Below are positions 54,767 to 63,396 of a stretch of 64,000 nucleotides of DNA, piece after piece. Numbering within the stretch: the first letter of the stretch is position 1; each line of letters starts with the position of its first letter. A model generated the notes under the pieces. It was not told where the DNA came from, ran no database searches, and saw nothing but the letters and a program-made list of their open reading frames with translations. The position numbers were made by a program, and so were the translations under genes. This DNA is from Rhizobium rhizogenes (lineage in GTDB: Bacteria; Pseudomonadota; Alphaproteobacteria; Rhizobiales; Rhizobiaceae), in NCBI RefSeq assembly GCF_002005205.3, contig NZ_CP019702.2, forward strand, positions 1,306,001 to 1,370,000. The letters are read 5' to 3'.

Positions 54767-54802
54767 GACGGGCGCATTTGGGAGGATGTGCCCGTCTTTT
54801 TT
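54767..54802 (+). terminator. Intrinsic terminator after mgsC
   Basis: GC-rich stem GACGGGC (54767-54773) pairing with GCCCGTC (54790-54796), extended by further near-complementary bases, followed by six T residues (54797-54802). It lies between mgsC and gmaS, so gmaS may need its own promoter or depend on read-through. Confidence 0.85.
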
Positions 54803-54838
54803 CAATGAAGTGTCTGATACCAAAAAAAGGGGAATGAC

Positions 54839-56146
54839 GTGACACTGGACCTCTCCAAATTTGCTGCCGAAAAGGGCATCAAATATTTCATGATCAGTTA
54901 TACCGATCTTTTCGGCGGCCAGCGCGCCAAGCTGGTTCCCGCGGAAGCCATTGCCGATATGCAGAAGGGCGGGGCGGGTTTTGCCGGTTTTGCCACATGG
55001 TTCGATCTGACGCCTGCTCACCCCGATCTTTTTGCCGTGCCCGATGCCTCGTCGGTCATCCAGCTTCCATGGAAAAGGGATGTCGCCTGGGTCGCTGCCG
55101 ATTGCGTGATGGAAGACCAACCGGTGGAACAGGCGCCACGCGTGGTTTTGAAAAAACTCATCGCGGAAGCGGCAAGCGAGGGGCTGCGGGTCAAGACCGG
55201 CGTTGAGCCGGAATTTTTCCTGATTTCGCCTGACGGGGCGAAAATCTCCGACGAATACGATACGGCGGAAAAGCCGTGCTACGACCAGCAGGCGGTGATG
55301 CGCCGTTACGATGTGATCGCCGAGATTTGCGATTACATGCTGGAACTGGGCTGGAAGCCCTACCAGAATGACCATGAGGACGCGAATGGCCAGTTCGAGA
55401 TGAACTGGGAATATGATGACGCGCTGCAGACCGCCGACAAACATTCCTTTTTCAAGTTCATGGTCAAATCCGTCGCCGAAAAGCACGGGCTGCGCGCCAC
55501 CTTCATGCCGAAGCCTTTCAAGGGCCTGACCGGCAATGGTTGCCATGCCCATATTTCGGTCTGGGATCTCGACGGCAAGATCAATGCCTTTGCCGACAAA
55601 GCAATGCCGTTTGGGCTTTCCGCCAAGGGCAAGACCTTTCTCGGTGGCATCATGAAACATGCGTCGGCTCTTGCGGCGGTTACCAATCCGACGGTCAATT
55701 CCTACAAGCGCATCAACGCACCGCGCACCATTTCGGGCGCTACCTGGGCACCGAACACGGTGACATGGACCGGGAATAACCGCACCCATATGGTGCGCGT
55801 ACCGGGGCCGGGGCGGTTTGAACTGCGCCTGCCGGACGGCGCTGTGAACCCCTATCTGCTGCAGGCCATCATCATCGCCGCCGGCCTCTCCGGCGTCCGT
55901 TCAAAGGCCGATCCCGGTCCGCATCACGACATCGACATGTATCGCGAGGGCCACAAGGTCACGGATGCCCCGAAGCTGCCGCTCAATCTTCTCGACGCGC
56001 TGCGCGAATATGAGAAGGATGCGGAGTTGCAGCAGGCGCTGGGCGTTGAATTCTCGAAGGCCTATCTCAAGCTGAAGCAGGGTGAGTGGAACAGCTATTG
56101 CTCGCAGTTCACCGCCTGGGAGCATCAGACCACGCTCGACGTTTGA
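54839..56146 (+). CDS. gmaS: Gamma-glutamylmethylamide synthetase (glutamine synthetase family)
   Basis: 435 residues from GTG 54839, which is preceded by AGGGGAA. The glutamine-synthetase fold is clear: KTGVEPEFFLISPDG (metal-binding Glu), GWKPYQNDHEDANGQFEMNW, GNGCHAHISVWD (the NGxGxHxH-like motif), NSYKRINAPRTISGA and NRTHMVRVPGPGRFELRLPD. It ligates methylamine to glutamate with ATP, the first step of the pathway. The tyrosine adenylylation motif of ordinary GlnA is not seen near the C-terminus, consistent with a separate regulation. It is bracketed by two intrinsic terminators and so may be transcribed alone. Confidence 0.88.
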   Translation: MTLDLSKFAAEKGIKYFMISYTDLFGGQRAKLVPAEAIADMQKGGAGFAGFATWFDLTPAHPDLFAVPDASSVIQLPWKRDVAWVAADCVMEDQPVEQAPRVVLKKLIAEAASEGLRVKTGVEPEFFLISPDGAKISDEYDTAEKPCYDQQAVMRRYDVIAEICDYMLELGWKPYQNDHEDANGQFEMNWEYDDALQTADKHSFFKFMVKSVAEKHGLRATFMPKPFKGLTGNGCHAHISVWDLDGKINAFADKAMPFGLSAKGKTFLGGIMKHASALAAVTNPTVNSYKRINAPRTISGATWAPNTVTWTGNNRTHMVRVPGPGRFELRLPDGAVNPYLLQAIIIAAGLSGVRSKADPGPHHDIDMYREGHKVTDAPKLPLNLLDALREYEKDAELQQALGVEFSKAYLKLKQGEWNSYCSQFTAWEHQTTLDV

Positions 56147-56177
56147 ACCCGGTTTCCCCGCCGCTCTTGCGGCTCTT

Positions 56178-56206
56178 CCCGCGCTCGTCAAACAGCGCGG
56201 GTTTTT
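56178..56206 (+). terminator. Intrinsic terminator after gmaS
   Basis: Stem CCCGCGCT (56178-56185) pairing with AGCGCGGG (56194-56201), 8-base loop, followed by TTTTT (56202-56206). A textbook terminator between gmaS and purU. Confidence 0.88.
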
Positions 56207-56234
56207 CCCTTATTGATGACAGAGAGAACGCCAG

Positions 56235-57119
56235 ATGACGAATTTCGTCCTGACCGTAACATGCAAGTCCACCCGTGGCATCGTCGCCGCCCTTTCAGGC
56301 TTTCTGGCTGACAAGGGCTGCAACATCATCGACAGTTCGCAGTTCGACGATCTCGGTACGGGTCGTTTCTTCATGCGTGTTGGTTTCATTTCGGAGGAGG
56401 GAGCAAAACGCGACGAGCTTATGACCGGGCTTGCACCGATCTCGGAAAAGTTCGGCATGGAGGTGGCGCTGCACGACCAGTCCGAACGGATGAAGGTTCT
56501 TTTAATGGTGTCGCGCTTCGGCCATTGCCTCAACGATCTGCTGTATCGCTGGCGCATCGGCGCCCTGCCGATCGATATTGTCGGCGTGGTCTCCAACCAC
56601 TTCGAATACCAGAAGGTCGTCGTCAACCACGACATTCCCTTCCACCACATTCCGGTGACGAAAGAAAACAAGCCGCAGGCCGAAGCCCGGATCATGGAGA
56701 TCGTCGAAAGCACCGGAACGGAACTCATCGTGCTCGCCCGTTACATGCAGGTGCTTTCCGACAGGATGTGCGCGGCGATGTCGGGAAAGATCATCAACAT
56801 CCACCACTCCTTCCTGCCATCCTTCAAGGGCGCCAACCCCTATAAACAGGCCTATCAGCGCGGTGTGAAGCTGATCGGCGCGACGGCGCATTATGTCACT
56901 GCGGATCTGGATGAAGGCCCGATCATCGAGCAGGATATCGTGCGCATCACCCACGCCCAGAGTGCGGAGGATTACGTGTCGCTTGGCCGCGATGTGGAGG
57001 CGCAGGTGCTGGCCCGCGCCATTCACGCCCACATCCACCGGCGGGTATTCCTGAACGGCAGCCGAACCGTGGTGTTTCCGCCCGGTCCCGGCTCCTATGC
57101 CTCGGAACGAATGGGATAA
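56235..57119 (+). CDS. purU: Formyltetrahydrofolate deformylase
   Basis: 294 residues. An N-terminal ACT-type regulatory domain (FVLTVTCKSTRGIVAALSGF) is followed by the hydrolase domain with the catalytic set in INIHHSFLPSFKGANPYKQA and HYVTADLDEGPIIEQD. It hydrolyses 10-formyltetrahydrofolate to formate and tetrahydrofolate. In this cluster it would recycle the one-carbon unit that MgdABCD places on tetrahydrofolate, so demethylation of methylated amines can proceed even when one-carbon demand is low. This pairing of purU with sox-type genes is common in rhizobia. Confidence 0.9.
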   Translation: MTNFVLTVTCKSTRGIVAALSGFLADKGCNIIDSSQFDDLGTGRFFMRVGFISEEGAKRDELMTGLAPISEKFGMEVALHDQSERMKVLLMVSRFGHCLNDLLYRWRIGALPIDIVGVVSNHFEYQKVVVNHDIPFHHIPVTKENKPQAEARIMEIVESTGTELIVLARYMQVLSDRMCAAMSGKIINIHHSFLPSFKGANPYKQAYQRGVKLIGATAHYVTADLDEGPIIEQDIVRITHAQSAEDYVSLGRDVEAQVLARAIHAHIHRRVFLNGSRTVVFPPGPGSYASERMG

Positions 57120-57195
57120 GGTTTCCCGGTGCTGCGGCAGGCTGTCCTGCCACGCGGTCTGCTGTTGCCATAAAGATGATGCGCGGCTAAATAAG

Positions 57196-57211
57196 TTGGT
57201 ACGCCATAATA
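57196..57211 (+). promoter_or_regulatory. Candidate GntR operator upstream of gntR (third regulon site)
   Basis: TTGGTACGCCATAATA, 66 bases before the GntR start. It matches at 14 of 16 bases the sequence ATGGTATGCCATAATA found exactly in front of the transporter operon (58116-58131) and, inverted, in front of the AA_synth operon (61893-61908). Confidence 0.6.
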
Positions 57212-57277
57212 TCAAGAGCCAGAACCTGCTTTGGCGTGCGGCGAGCCGAAGCGGAATGTGCCAAACGAGGTGATACC

Positions 57278-57973
57278 ATGACCGGTGCTTTGCAGGGAAC
57301 TGCCATTCGCGTTGAGCGTCCGACGAAAACGCTGAGGGAACTTGCGCTCGACAAGGTGCGGGATGCCATCGTGAATGGTTATTTCCGCCCTGGAGACCGT
57401 CTGGTGGAGCGTGATCTCTGCGCCCAGCTCGGCGTTTCCCGCACCATTGTGCGTGAGGTCCTGCGGCATCTGGAATCCGAGGGGCTGGTGGCGAATTTGC
57501 CCAATAAGGGCCCGATGGTCGCGCTGCTCGATTTGGATGAGGCCAAGCAGATTTATGAAATTCGCGGTGCGCTGGAGGGAATGGCGGCACGCCTTTGCGC
57601 CGAACGCCGCGATCCCGCCATCGTCGAGGCGCTGGAGGTTTCGCTCAGGCACATCCGTGAAAGTTATCTCGCGAAGGATATGCCGGGCGTGCTGGCACAC
57701 ACCTCGTCCTTCTACCAGACCTTGTTCAGCAAGATCGACCGGCATGTCGCCTGGGGCGTCGTCAATCTGCTGACGGTTCGGATCAACCATCTGCGCTCCA
57801 TGACCATCAAGACGAAAAGCCGCGACACTGACGGTCCGGCGCAGATGGAAAAGATCGTTGAGGCCATCCGAAAGGGAGACGGTGACGCTGCCTACAAGGC
57901 CGCGCTCGATCACGTCACAAGCGCCTGCGCCATCGCCGAAGCCGTTCTGACGGCGCAAAAAACCGCCGACTGA
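57278..57973 (+). CDS. GntR-family (FadR subfamily) regulator
   Basis: 231 residues from ATG 57278 (GAGGTGATACC upstream). The winged helix (ALDKVRDAIVNGYFRPGDRL; VSRTIVREVLRHLESEGLV) precedes an FCD domain (YEIRGALEGMAARLCAERRD; TSSFYQTLFSKIDRHVAWG). Based on three repeated candidate operators upstream of itself, of the transporter operon and of the AA_synth operon, it is the likely local regulator of the 57.3-64 kb cassette. Confidence 0.92.
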   Translation: MTGALQGTAIRVERPTKTLRELALDKVRDAIVNGYFRPGDRLVERDLCAQLGVSRTIVREVLRHLESEGLVANLPNKGPMVALLDLDEAKQIYEIRGALEGMAARLCAERRDPAIVEALEVSLRHIRESYLAKDMPGVLAHTSSFYQTLFSKIDRHVAWGVVNLLTVRINHLRSMTIKTKSRDTDGPAQMEKIVEAIRKGDGDAAYKAALDHVTSACAIAEAVLTAQKTAD

Positions 57974-58090
57974 CGGTTTTCGGCGCTCCGATTATCCCGC
58001 CCTTGTGGTTACCCTGCCGGGAGCCGCAAGGTTGCGATTATTATGTTTATCGTTGTTTTTCAGTAATTTAGAAAAATCCTTGGCCGCTTC

Positions 58091-58131
58091 TTGACAGGGT
58101 AAACCGTTTGGTGTGATGGTATGCCATAATA
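58091..58131 (+). promoter_or_regulatory. Promoter with GntR operator for the amino-acid-type transporter operon
   Basis: TTGACA (58091-58096) looks like a -35 box and the 16-mer ATGGTATGCCATAATA (58116-58131) lies over the position expected for the -10/start region, 25 bases before the binding-protein ATG. The 16-mer is identical, in inverse orientation, to 61893-61908. Confidence 0.65.
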
Positions 58132-58156
58132 AATAATATAAAGAGCGGAGCTTAAT

Positions 58157-59017
58157 ATGAACTGGAATCCGATTTCCCGGAAATGCACAGCCGTGCGCGC
58201 CAAAACCTTTCTGGCGGGCGTTGCCATCACTCTTTTTGCCGGTGCTGCTGTTGCTCAGGACTGCACACCGAAAATATCCGACGATCATCTCATCAAGCCC
58301 GGTCATCTCGTCATGGCCACCAGCCCGACCCTGCCGCCCATGGCCTATGCGGATCAGCAGGGTGTCCTTAAAGGGCTGCGCATTGAGCTGGGTTATGAAA
58401 TCGCCAAGCGTCTGTGCCTGAAGCCGGAATATATCAGCACCGAATATGCGACCATGGTGCCGGGTCTGCAGGGTGGCCGCTGGGATATGATCAATGCCGG
58501 CCTGTTCGTGACGGCGGAGCGGCGCAAGATCCTGTTCATGATCCCCTATGAAAACCTCGCCATCAGCATTTCCACGGCGGTCGGCGCGTCCGATCCCATC
58601 ACCAAGGTCGATGATCTCGCCGGCAAGGCCGTCAGCACCGATATTGGCGGTTATGCCGAGCGCAAGATCAAGGAACTGAACGAAGACTTCAAGAAGCGCG
58701 GTCTGGCGCCGATGACGATCAACCTGTTCGACAATTATGCGACGGTTTATCAGGCGTTGCGCGCCGGCCAGGTGCAGGCGGCGGTATCGATCGATCCGGT
58801 TGCCAAACAATATCAGGATCGCGGTGAATTCACCCATGCGCTTTCCGGCATGTATCCCACACCCGGTTCGCTTTCCTTCGGTAACAAGGACGTCGCCGAC
58901 GCCGTTTCTGCCGCTCTGAAGGAGATGAAGGCCGATGGTGCGCTCGAGAAGCTGATGGGCGGTTATGGCGTCAGCATTGCGCCGGGCGATCTCGCCGTTC
59001 TCGGCCCGGAAGGCTGA
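58157..59017 (+). CDS. ABC transporter substrate-binding protein (family 3, polar amino acid type)
   Basis: 286 residues with a signal peptide (TFLAGVAITLFAGAAVAQDC, cleavage near AVA-QD). The mature part has family 3 blocks: LPPMAYADQQGVLKGLRIEL, GYEIAKRLCLKPEY, GGRWDMINAGLFVTAERR, and the closing VSAALKEMKADGALEKL. It delivers an amino-acid-like or small nitrogenous solute to the membrane pair encoded next. The ATG has GGAG at 58147-58150. Confidence 0.92.
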   Translation: MNWNPISRKCTAVRAKTFLAGVAITLFAGAAVAQDCTPKISDDHLIKPGHLVMATSPTLPPMAYADQQGVLKGLRIELGYEIAKRLCLKPEYISTEYATMVPGLQGGRWDMINAGLFVTAERRKILFMIPYENLAISISTAVGASDPITKVDDLAGKAVSTDIGGYAERKIKELNEDFKKRGLAPMTINLFDNYATVYQALRAGQVQAAVSIDPVAKQYQDRGEFTHALSGMYPTPGSLSFGNKDVADAVSAALKEMKADGALEKLMGGYGVSIAPGDLAVLGPEG

Positions 59018-59092
59018 ATTCCATCCATCTGAACAGTCATCGCGGCGGGAAAGCTCTCGCCGCGACCGTTCCCGCATGAATTGGAGAAAGAC

Positions 59093-59782
59093 GTGAAGGG
59101 TTGGAACTGGGAAGGTTTCTTCGAATATCTGACGAATTATTATCTGTTCGAGGGCGCGCTGGTGACGCTCGGCCTCACTGTTTTCGCCATGACGGCGGGT
59201 CTGGCGCTAGGCTTCGTTATTGCGGTGATGCGCATGTCGAAATACCGGTTCCTGTCCGGGCCGGCCTATTTCTACACCTGGATCTTTCGCGGCACGCCGC
59301 TTCTGGTGCAGCTCATCATCATCTATACCGGTCTGCCGCAGATCGGCATCAAGCTGACGGTTCTGCAGTCAACGCTGATCGGCCTGTCTCTCTGTGAAGC
59401 GGCCTATCTGTCGGAAATCGTCCGAGCGGGCATTGCCGCGGTTCCAAAGGGCCAGATCAATGCGGCCCGCGCCATCGGCATGACCGAGGCGCAGGTGATG
59501 CGGTACATCGTTGCGCCGCAGGCCTTCCGCATCATCATTCCGCCGCTCGGCAATTCCGTCAACGGCGTACTCAAGACGACGTCGATCGCTTCGATCATTT
59601 CCATGGAAGAGCTTCTGCGCCGCACGCAGGTGCTCATTCAGGAAAAGTTCCTGGTTCTCGAGCTCTTCATGGTCGCAGCCCTTTATTACCTTGCCATGAC
59701 GACCGCCTGGGAACTGATCCAGCGCCGGATCGAAAAGCGGTTCGGCAAGGCTTATGGCCCCATGTCGACTGACGTGCATTAA
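59093..59782 (+). CDS. Amino-acid-type ABC transporter permease
   Basis: 229 residues from GTG 59093, which has GGAG 6 bases upstream; an in-frame TTG 12 bases earlier is worse. The HisM-type coupling loop reads [31 protein letters not shown], and the N-terminal [20 protein letters not shown] begins the first hydrophobic segment. Five hydrophobic segments are expected. Only one permease gene is present, so it probably homodimerises. Confidence 0.92.
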   Translation: MKGWNWEGFFEYLTNYYLFEGALVTLGLTVFAMTAGLALGFVIAVMRMSKYRFLSGPAYFYTWIFRGTPLLVQLIIIYTGLPQIGIKLTVLQSTLIGLSLCEAAYLSEIVRAGIAAVPKGQINAARAIGMTEAQVMRYIVAPQAFRIIIPPLGNSVNGVLKTTSIASIISMEELLRRTQVLIQEKFLVLELFMVAALYYLAMTTAWELIQRRIEKRFGKAYGPMSTDVH

Positions 59783-59793
59783 GGAGCGGTCCG

Positions 59794-60543
59794 ATGTCGC
59801 AAGCAATCAGTATGATCGAACTACAATCCGTCAACAAATGGTACGGCCCTAATTTTCAGATTCTGACCAATTGCAGCCTGAATGTCGCCAAGGGGGAAGT
59901 CGTCGTGATCTGCGGGCCTTCCGGTTCCGGAAAATCGACCCTGATCAAATGCGTCAATGCGCTGGAGACGATTGGCAACGGCGTCATCACGGTCAATGGT
60001 GTGGAGGTGACAGATCCTAAGACCGATATGCCGAAACTGCGCTCCAGGGTGGGCATGGTATTTCAGCATTTCGAACTTTTCCCGCATATGACGATCCTTG
60101 AAAATCTCTGCATCGGGCAGGAGAAGGTTCTGGGCCGTTCCCCGGCGGAAGCGCTTGCCAAGGCCAATGCCCTTCTCGAACGGGTGGGGTTGACGGCGCA
60201 TGCCAGGAAATATCCCGGGCAGTTGTCGGGCGGTCAGCAACAGCGCGTCGCCATTGCCCGTGCGCTGGCGATGGACCCGGTCGCCATGCTGTTCGATGAG
60301 CCGACATCGGCGCTCGATCCGGAAATGATCAACGAGGTCCTCGACGTCATGGTCTCGCTCGCACAGGAGGGCATGACAATGATGGTGGTGACGCATGAGA
60401 TGGGTTTTGCCCGCAAGGTGGCGGACCGCATCGTCTTCATGGATGGCGGCGAAATTGTCGAAATCGGTGAGGGCGACAGTTTCTTCACCGATCCGAAGAC
60501 GGAGCGTGCCCGCTCCTTCCTGTCGAAAATCCTGGCGCACTAG
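59794..60543 (+). CDS. Amino-acid-type ABC transporter ATP-binding protein
   Basis: 249 residues with Walker [11 protein letters not shown], signature [19 protein letters not shown], Walker [16 protein letters not shown] and the switch-region [15 protein letters not shown], all intact as in GlnQ/HisP. It powers the importer formed with the permease 11 bases upstream and ends the transporter set. A 98-base gap leads to the next gene, which may still be in the same operon. Confidence 0.94.
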   Translation: MSQAISMIELQSVNKWYGPNFQILTNCSLNVAKGEVVVICGPSGSGKSTLIKCVNALETIGNGVITVNGVEVTDPKTDMPKLRSRVGMVFQHFELFPHMTILENLCIGQEKVLGRSPAEALAKANALLERVGLTAHARKYPGQLSGGQQQRVAIARALAMDPVAMLFDEPTSALDPEMINEVLDVMVSLAQEGMTMMVVTHEMGFARKVADRIVFMDGGEIVEIGEGDSFFTDPKTERARSFLSKILAH

Positions 60544-60641
60544 GCTCGTCTCGGCCGGAGCGGGATAACGATATTCCGCTTCAGGTCATCGGGCCTTCGG
60601 CCGTTCCGAACAACGCAGAATGAGAGTGGCGGAGAACTGCA

Positions 60642-61820
60642 ATGATAAACCGTGTCCTGATGCCCCGCGAAATGCTGATCGGCGGCGGCAGCCGTTTCCG
60701 ATTGCCGGCCATGCTGAAATCGCTCGGGGTTAATAGTCCTCTGCTCGTCTGTGATCCCGTGATGCAGAAGCTCGGCCATGCCGATGCGCTTTTGCAGGCG
60801 CTTTCAGGTGAAAGCATAAATGGCGCCATTTTCTCCGAGGTCGTTGAGGACCCCACGGACATATCGATCGCTGCTTTGGTGAAGCGCATTTCCGATGGCA
60901 GTCATGACGGTCTTGTCGCCCTCGGTGGCGGCAGCGCCATGGATACCGCAAAGGCAGGCGCCATCGTCGCGACCAGCGGCGAAGAGTTGCGCACCCTGAA
61001 GGTGCCGCGGATCGTGGATTTCGCCGTCATGCCGGTGATTGCTATCCCCACCACCGCCGGCACCGGATCGGAAGTGACACGCGCTGCCGTCGTGACCGAT
61101 ACGGTGGCAAGCGAAAAAATGCTGATCCTTGGCACCGCCGCTTTACCTGTCGCCGCCATCATCGACTACGAGCTGACGCTGACCTGCCCCTACCGGGTCA
61201 CCGTCGATACCGGCATCGATGCGCTGACCCATGCGCTGGAGGCGCTGGTCAACCGCAATGGCAATGCCCATTCTGAAGCGCTGGCGCTTTCCGCGCTGAA
61301 GCTGATCGGCGCAAATCTTGAAAAAGTGGCCGATAATCCTGATGACCGGGATGCGCGCGAAGCGATGATGCTGGGCGCAACCCATGCCGGGCTTGCCGTC
61401 TCCAACACATCGACTGCGCTGATCCATGGTCTCAGCCGGCCGGTCGGTGCTTTTTTCCATGTGCCGCATGGCATGTCGAATGCGATGGTGCTGCCACTGG
61501 TCACGCAGTTTTCGCTGAATTCCGCTTTGCCGCACTATGCTGCCGCCGCCCGTGCGCTGGGTTGTGCCAGCGCGGCGGATAGCGACAAGATCGCTGGCAC
61601 AAAGCTGGTGGAGGCCTTCATCGGCCTGAACAGGCGGCTGAAAGTGCCGACCCCGCAAGAGTTCGGCATCGACAGGAGCCGCTATCTCGAACTGTTGCCG
61701 GAAATGGTGCGTCAGGGCCTTGCGTCCGGCACGCCCGCCAATAACCCCCGGGTGCCCACAATTGCCGAAATGACGCGTCTGTACGAGCTCGCCTATGACG
61801 GAAGCATCGCCGAATTTTAA
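60642..61820 (+). CDS. Iron-containing alcohol dehydrogenase (maleylacetate-reductase-like)
   Basis: 392 residues, group III fold. GLVALGGGSAMDTAKAGAI and PTTAGTGSEVTRAAVV bind NAD; metal ligands are in DTGIDALTHALEAL (Asp, His), TALIHGLSRP (His) and FFHVPHGMSNAMVL (His). Related proteins reduce maleylacetate or interconvert aldehydes and alcohols. It follows the transporter genes. With a flavin reductase at the other end of the cassette, an oxidative catabolic pathway is possible, but the substrate cannot be deduced. Confidence 0.88.
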   Translation: MINRVLMPREMLIGGGSRFRLPAMLKSLGVNSPLLVCDPVMQKLGHADALLQALSGESINGAIFSEVVEDPTDISIAALVKRISDGSHDGLVALGGGSAMDTAKAGAIVATSGEELRTLKVPRIVDFAVMPVIAIPTTAGTGSEVTRAAVVTDTVASEKMLILGTAALPVAAIIDYELTLTCPYRVTVDTGIDALTHALEALVNRNGNAHSEALALSALKLIGANLEKVADNPDDRDAREAMMLGATHAGLAVSNTSTALIHGLSRPVGAFFHVPHGMSNAMVLPLVTQFSLNSALPHYAAAARALGCASAADSDKIAGTKLVEAFIGLNRRLKVPTPQEFGIDRSRYLELLPEMVRQGLASGTPANNPRVPTIAEMTRLYELAYDGSIAEF

Positions 61821-61880
61821 GCCATAACATACTGTTAAAACTAATGATTTTCGATTTTGAAAACGAAAATCATCTGGCTC

Positions 61881-61908
61881 TTGACAGTAATGTATTATGG
61901 CATACCAT
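61881..61908 (+). promoter_or_regulatory. Promoter with GntR operator for the AA_synth operon
   Basis: TTGACA (61881-61886) is followed by TATTATGGCATACCAT (61893-61908), the exact inverse complement of the 16-mer at 58116-58131, ending 29 bases before the ATG of the AA_synth gene. The upstream bases contain an AT-rich palindrome-like stretch (ATTTTCGATTTTGAAAACGA). Confidence 0.65.
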
Positions 61909-61937
61909 AAGATATCATATTTACGGAGAGAACGCCC

Positions 61938-62540
61938 ATGTCCATCCAGATCCGCAAGACCCTGCTGCAGGTCGAAACGACGTTGATTGAGGGAGGCAAG
62001 GCTGCCGCTACGCCCTTGAAGCTGTTCAGCGCGATTGCGGTCGTGAAAAATCCCTGGGTGGGAAAAGGCTTCGTCGAAAACCTGAAGCCGGAAATCCATG
62101 CCGGTGCGCCCGTGCTGGGTGAATTGCTGACGAAGATGATCCTCGATGCGGTCGGCTCGGGCGAAGCTGTGGAGGCCTATGGCAAGGCGGCGGTCGTCGG
62201 GCTGGATGGCGAGATCGAACATGCGTCCGCGCTCATCCACACGCTGCGGTTTGGCAATCACTATCGCCAGGCGGTTGGCGCGAAATCTTACCTGGCCTTC
62301 TGTAACACCCGTGGTCCGGGCAATGCACCGATCATGATCCCGCTGATGGACAAGAATGATGAAGGCCGCCGTTCGCATTATCTGACCATCCAGACCGCCA
62401 TTCCCGATGCCCCGGCCGCCGATGAGATCGTCGTCGCACTCGGCGCTTCGGTTGGCGGCCGGCCCCATCACCGCATTGGCGACCGTTACCAGGATCTGCA
62501 GGATCTCGGTCAGGACGTTGCCAACCCGGCCGGCGTTTGA
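61938..62540 (+). CDS. AA_synth family protein (DUF1185)
   Basis: 200 residues, length typical for the family often labelled amino acid synthesis protein. Recognisable parts are IRKTLLQVETTLIEGG, AAIAVVKNPW-type sequence (FSAIAVVKNPWVGKGFVENL), GKAAVVGLDGEIEHASALIH and GNAPIMIPLMDKNDEGRRSH. No catalytic function is established for the family. It is the first gene of an operon with the alpha/beta hydrolase and flavin reductase and is preceded by the regulator site. Confidence 0.8.
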   Translation: MSIQIRKTLLQVETTLIEGGKAAATPLKLFSAIAVVKNPWVGKGFVENLKPEIHAGAPVLGELLTKMILDAVGSGEAVEAYGKAAVVGLDGEIEHASALIHTLRFGNHYRQAVGAKSYLAFCNTRGPGNAPIMIPLMDKNDEGRRSHYLTIQTAIPDAPAADEIVVALGASVGGRPHHRIGDRYQDLQDLGQDVANPAGV

Positions 62541-62550
62541 GGGTGATATA

Positions 62551-63396
62551 ATGCAGGAGGGCGCCACCACCTCACGGGTCAATGTTGCAAAGGCAGGTGC
62601 TGCCGCGCTCCCTCGCAAGACGACCGAGGGCGGGGCGGCTTATTTCGAAGCCGGTGCGGGTGAGGATCTGATCCTCATCCACGGCGTCGGCATGCGGCTT
62701 GAAGCATGGGAGCCGCAGATCGAAGTTTTTTCCCGGACGCACCGTGTCATCGCGGTCGATATGCCGGGCCATGGCGGCAGCGCACGTTTGGCCGCGGGCA
62801 GCACGCTTACGGATTTTGTCGGCTGGTTCGGCCGTTTTCTTGACGATATGCGGATCGCACGCGCCAATGTTGCCGGCCATTCCATGGGCGCATTGATTTC
62901 CGGTGGAGCGGCAGCAACCTTCGGAGATCGCATTGCGCGCGTCGGTTACCTGAACGGCGTCTATCGCCGTGATCCGGTGGCAAAGGCAGCGGTGCTTGCC
63001 CGTGCGGCGGCGATCCGCACCGAGGGCGTGGACAAGGAAGGTCCGCTGCTGCGCTGGTTCGGCGATGACGCCAAGAGCCAGCATGCGCGGGAACTGACAC
63101 GCGGCTGGCTGGAAATGGTCGACCCGGAAGGTTACGCAGTTGCCTACACGGCCTTTGCGGGTGGGGATGAGACCTATGCGGATCGCTGGCCTTCGGTCGC
63201 TTGCCCCGCGCTTTTCCTGACTGGTTCTGATGATCCGAATTCGACGCCGCTGATGGCCGAGCAGATGGCGGCAATCACGCCGCGCGGTTACGCTCGCATC
63301 GTCGAGGCGCACCGGCATATGGTCAATCTGACCGCACCTGAAACTGTCAATGCACTGATGGCCGAATGGCTGGCTATTGAGGAGGAGCCGCAATGA
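62551..63396 (+). CDS. Alpha/beta-hydrolase fold protein
   Basis: 281 residues from ATG 62551, 10 bases after the AA_synth stop. The oxyanion-hole HGVGMRLEAWEPQ, the nucleophile elbow VAGHSMGALISGG (Ser), an acid in FLTGSDDPNS, and the catalytic His in EAHRHMVNLT are all visible. Likely a soluble hydrolase acting on an ester, amide or C-C bond of a catabolic intermediate. Its stop overlaps the flavin reductase start (ATGA). Confidence 0.9.
   Translation: MQEGATTSRVNVAKAGAAALPRKTTEGGAAYFEAGAGEDLILIHGVGMRLEAWEPQIEVFSRTHRVIAVDMPGHGGSARLAAGSTLTDFVGWFGRFLDDMRIARANVAGHSMGALISGGAAATFGDRIARVGYLNGVYRRDPVAKAAVLARAAAIRTEGVDKEGPLLRWFGDDAKSQHARELTRGWLEMVDPEGYAVAYTAFAGGDETYADRWPSVACPALFLTGSDDPNSTPLMAEQMAAITPRGYARIVEAHRHMVNLTAPETVNALMAEWLAIEEEPQ

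Noticed and set aside
57136..57151. Hairpin GGCAGG-CTGT-CCTGCC after purU
   Set aside because: Short stem without a T-tract; may form in RNA but is not convincing as a terminator.
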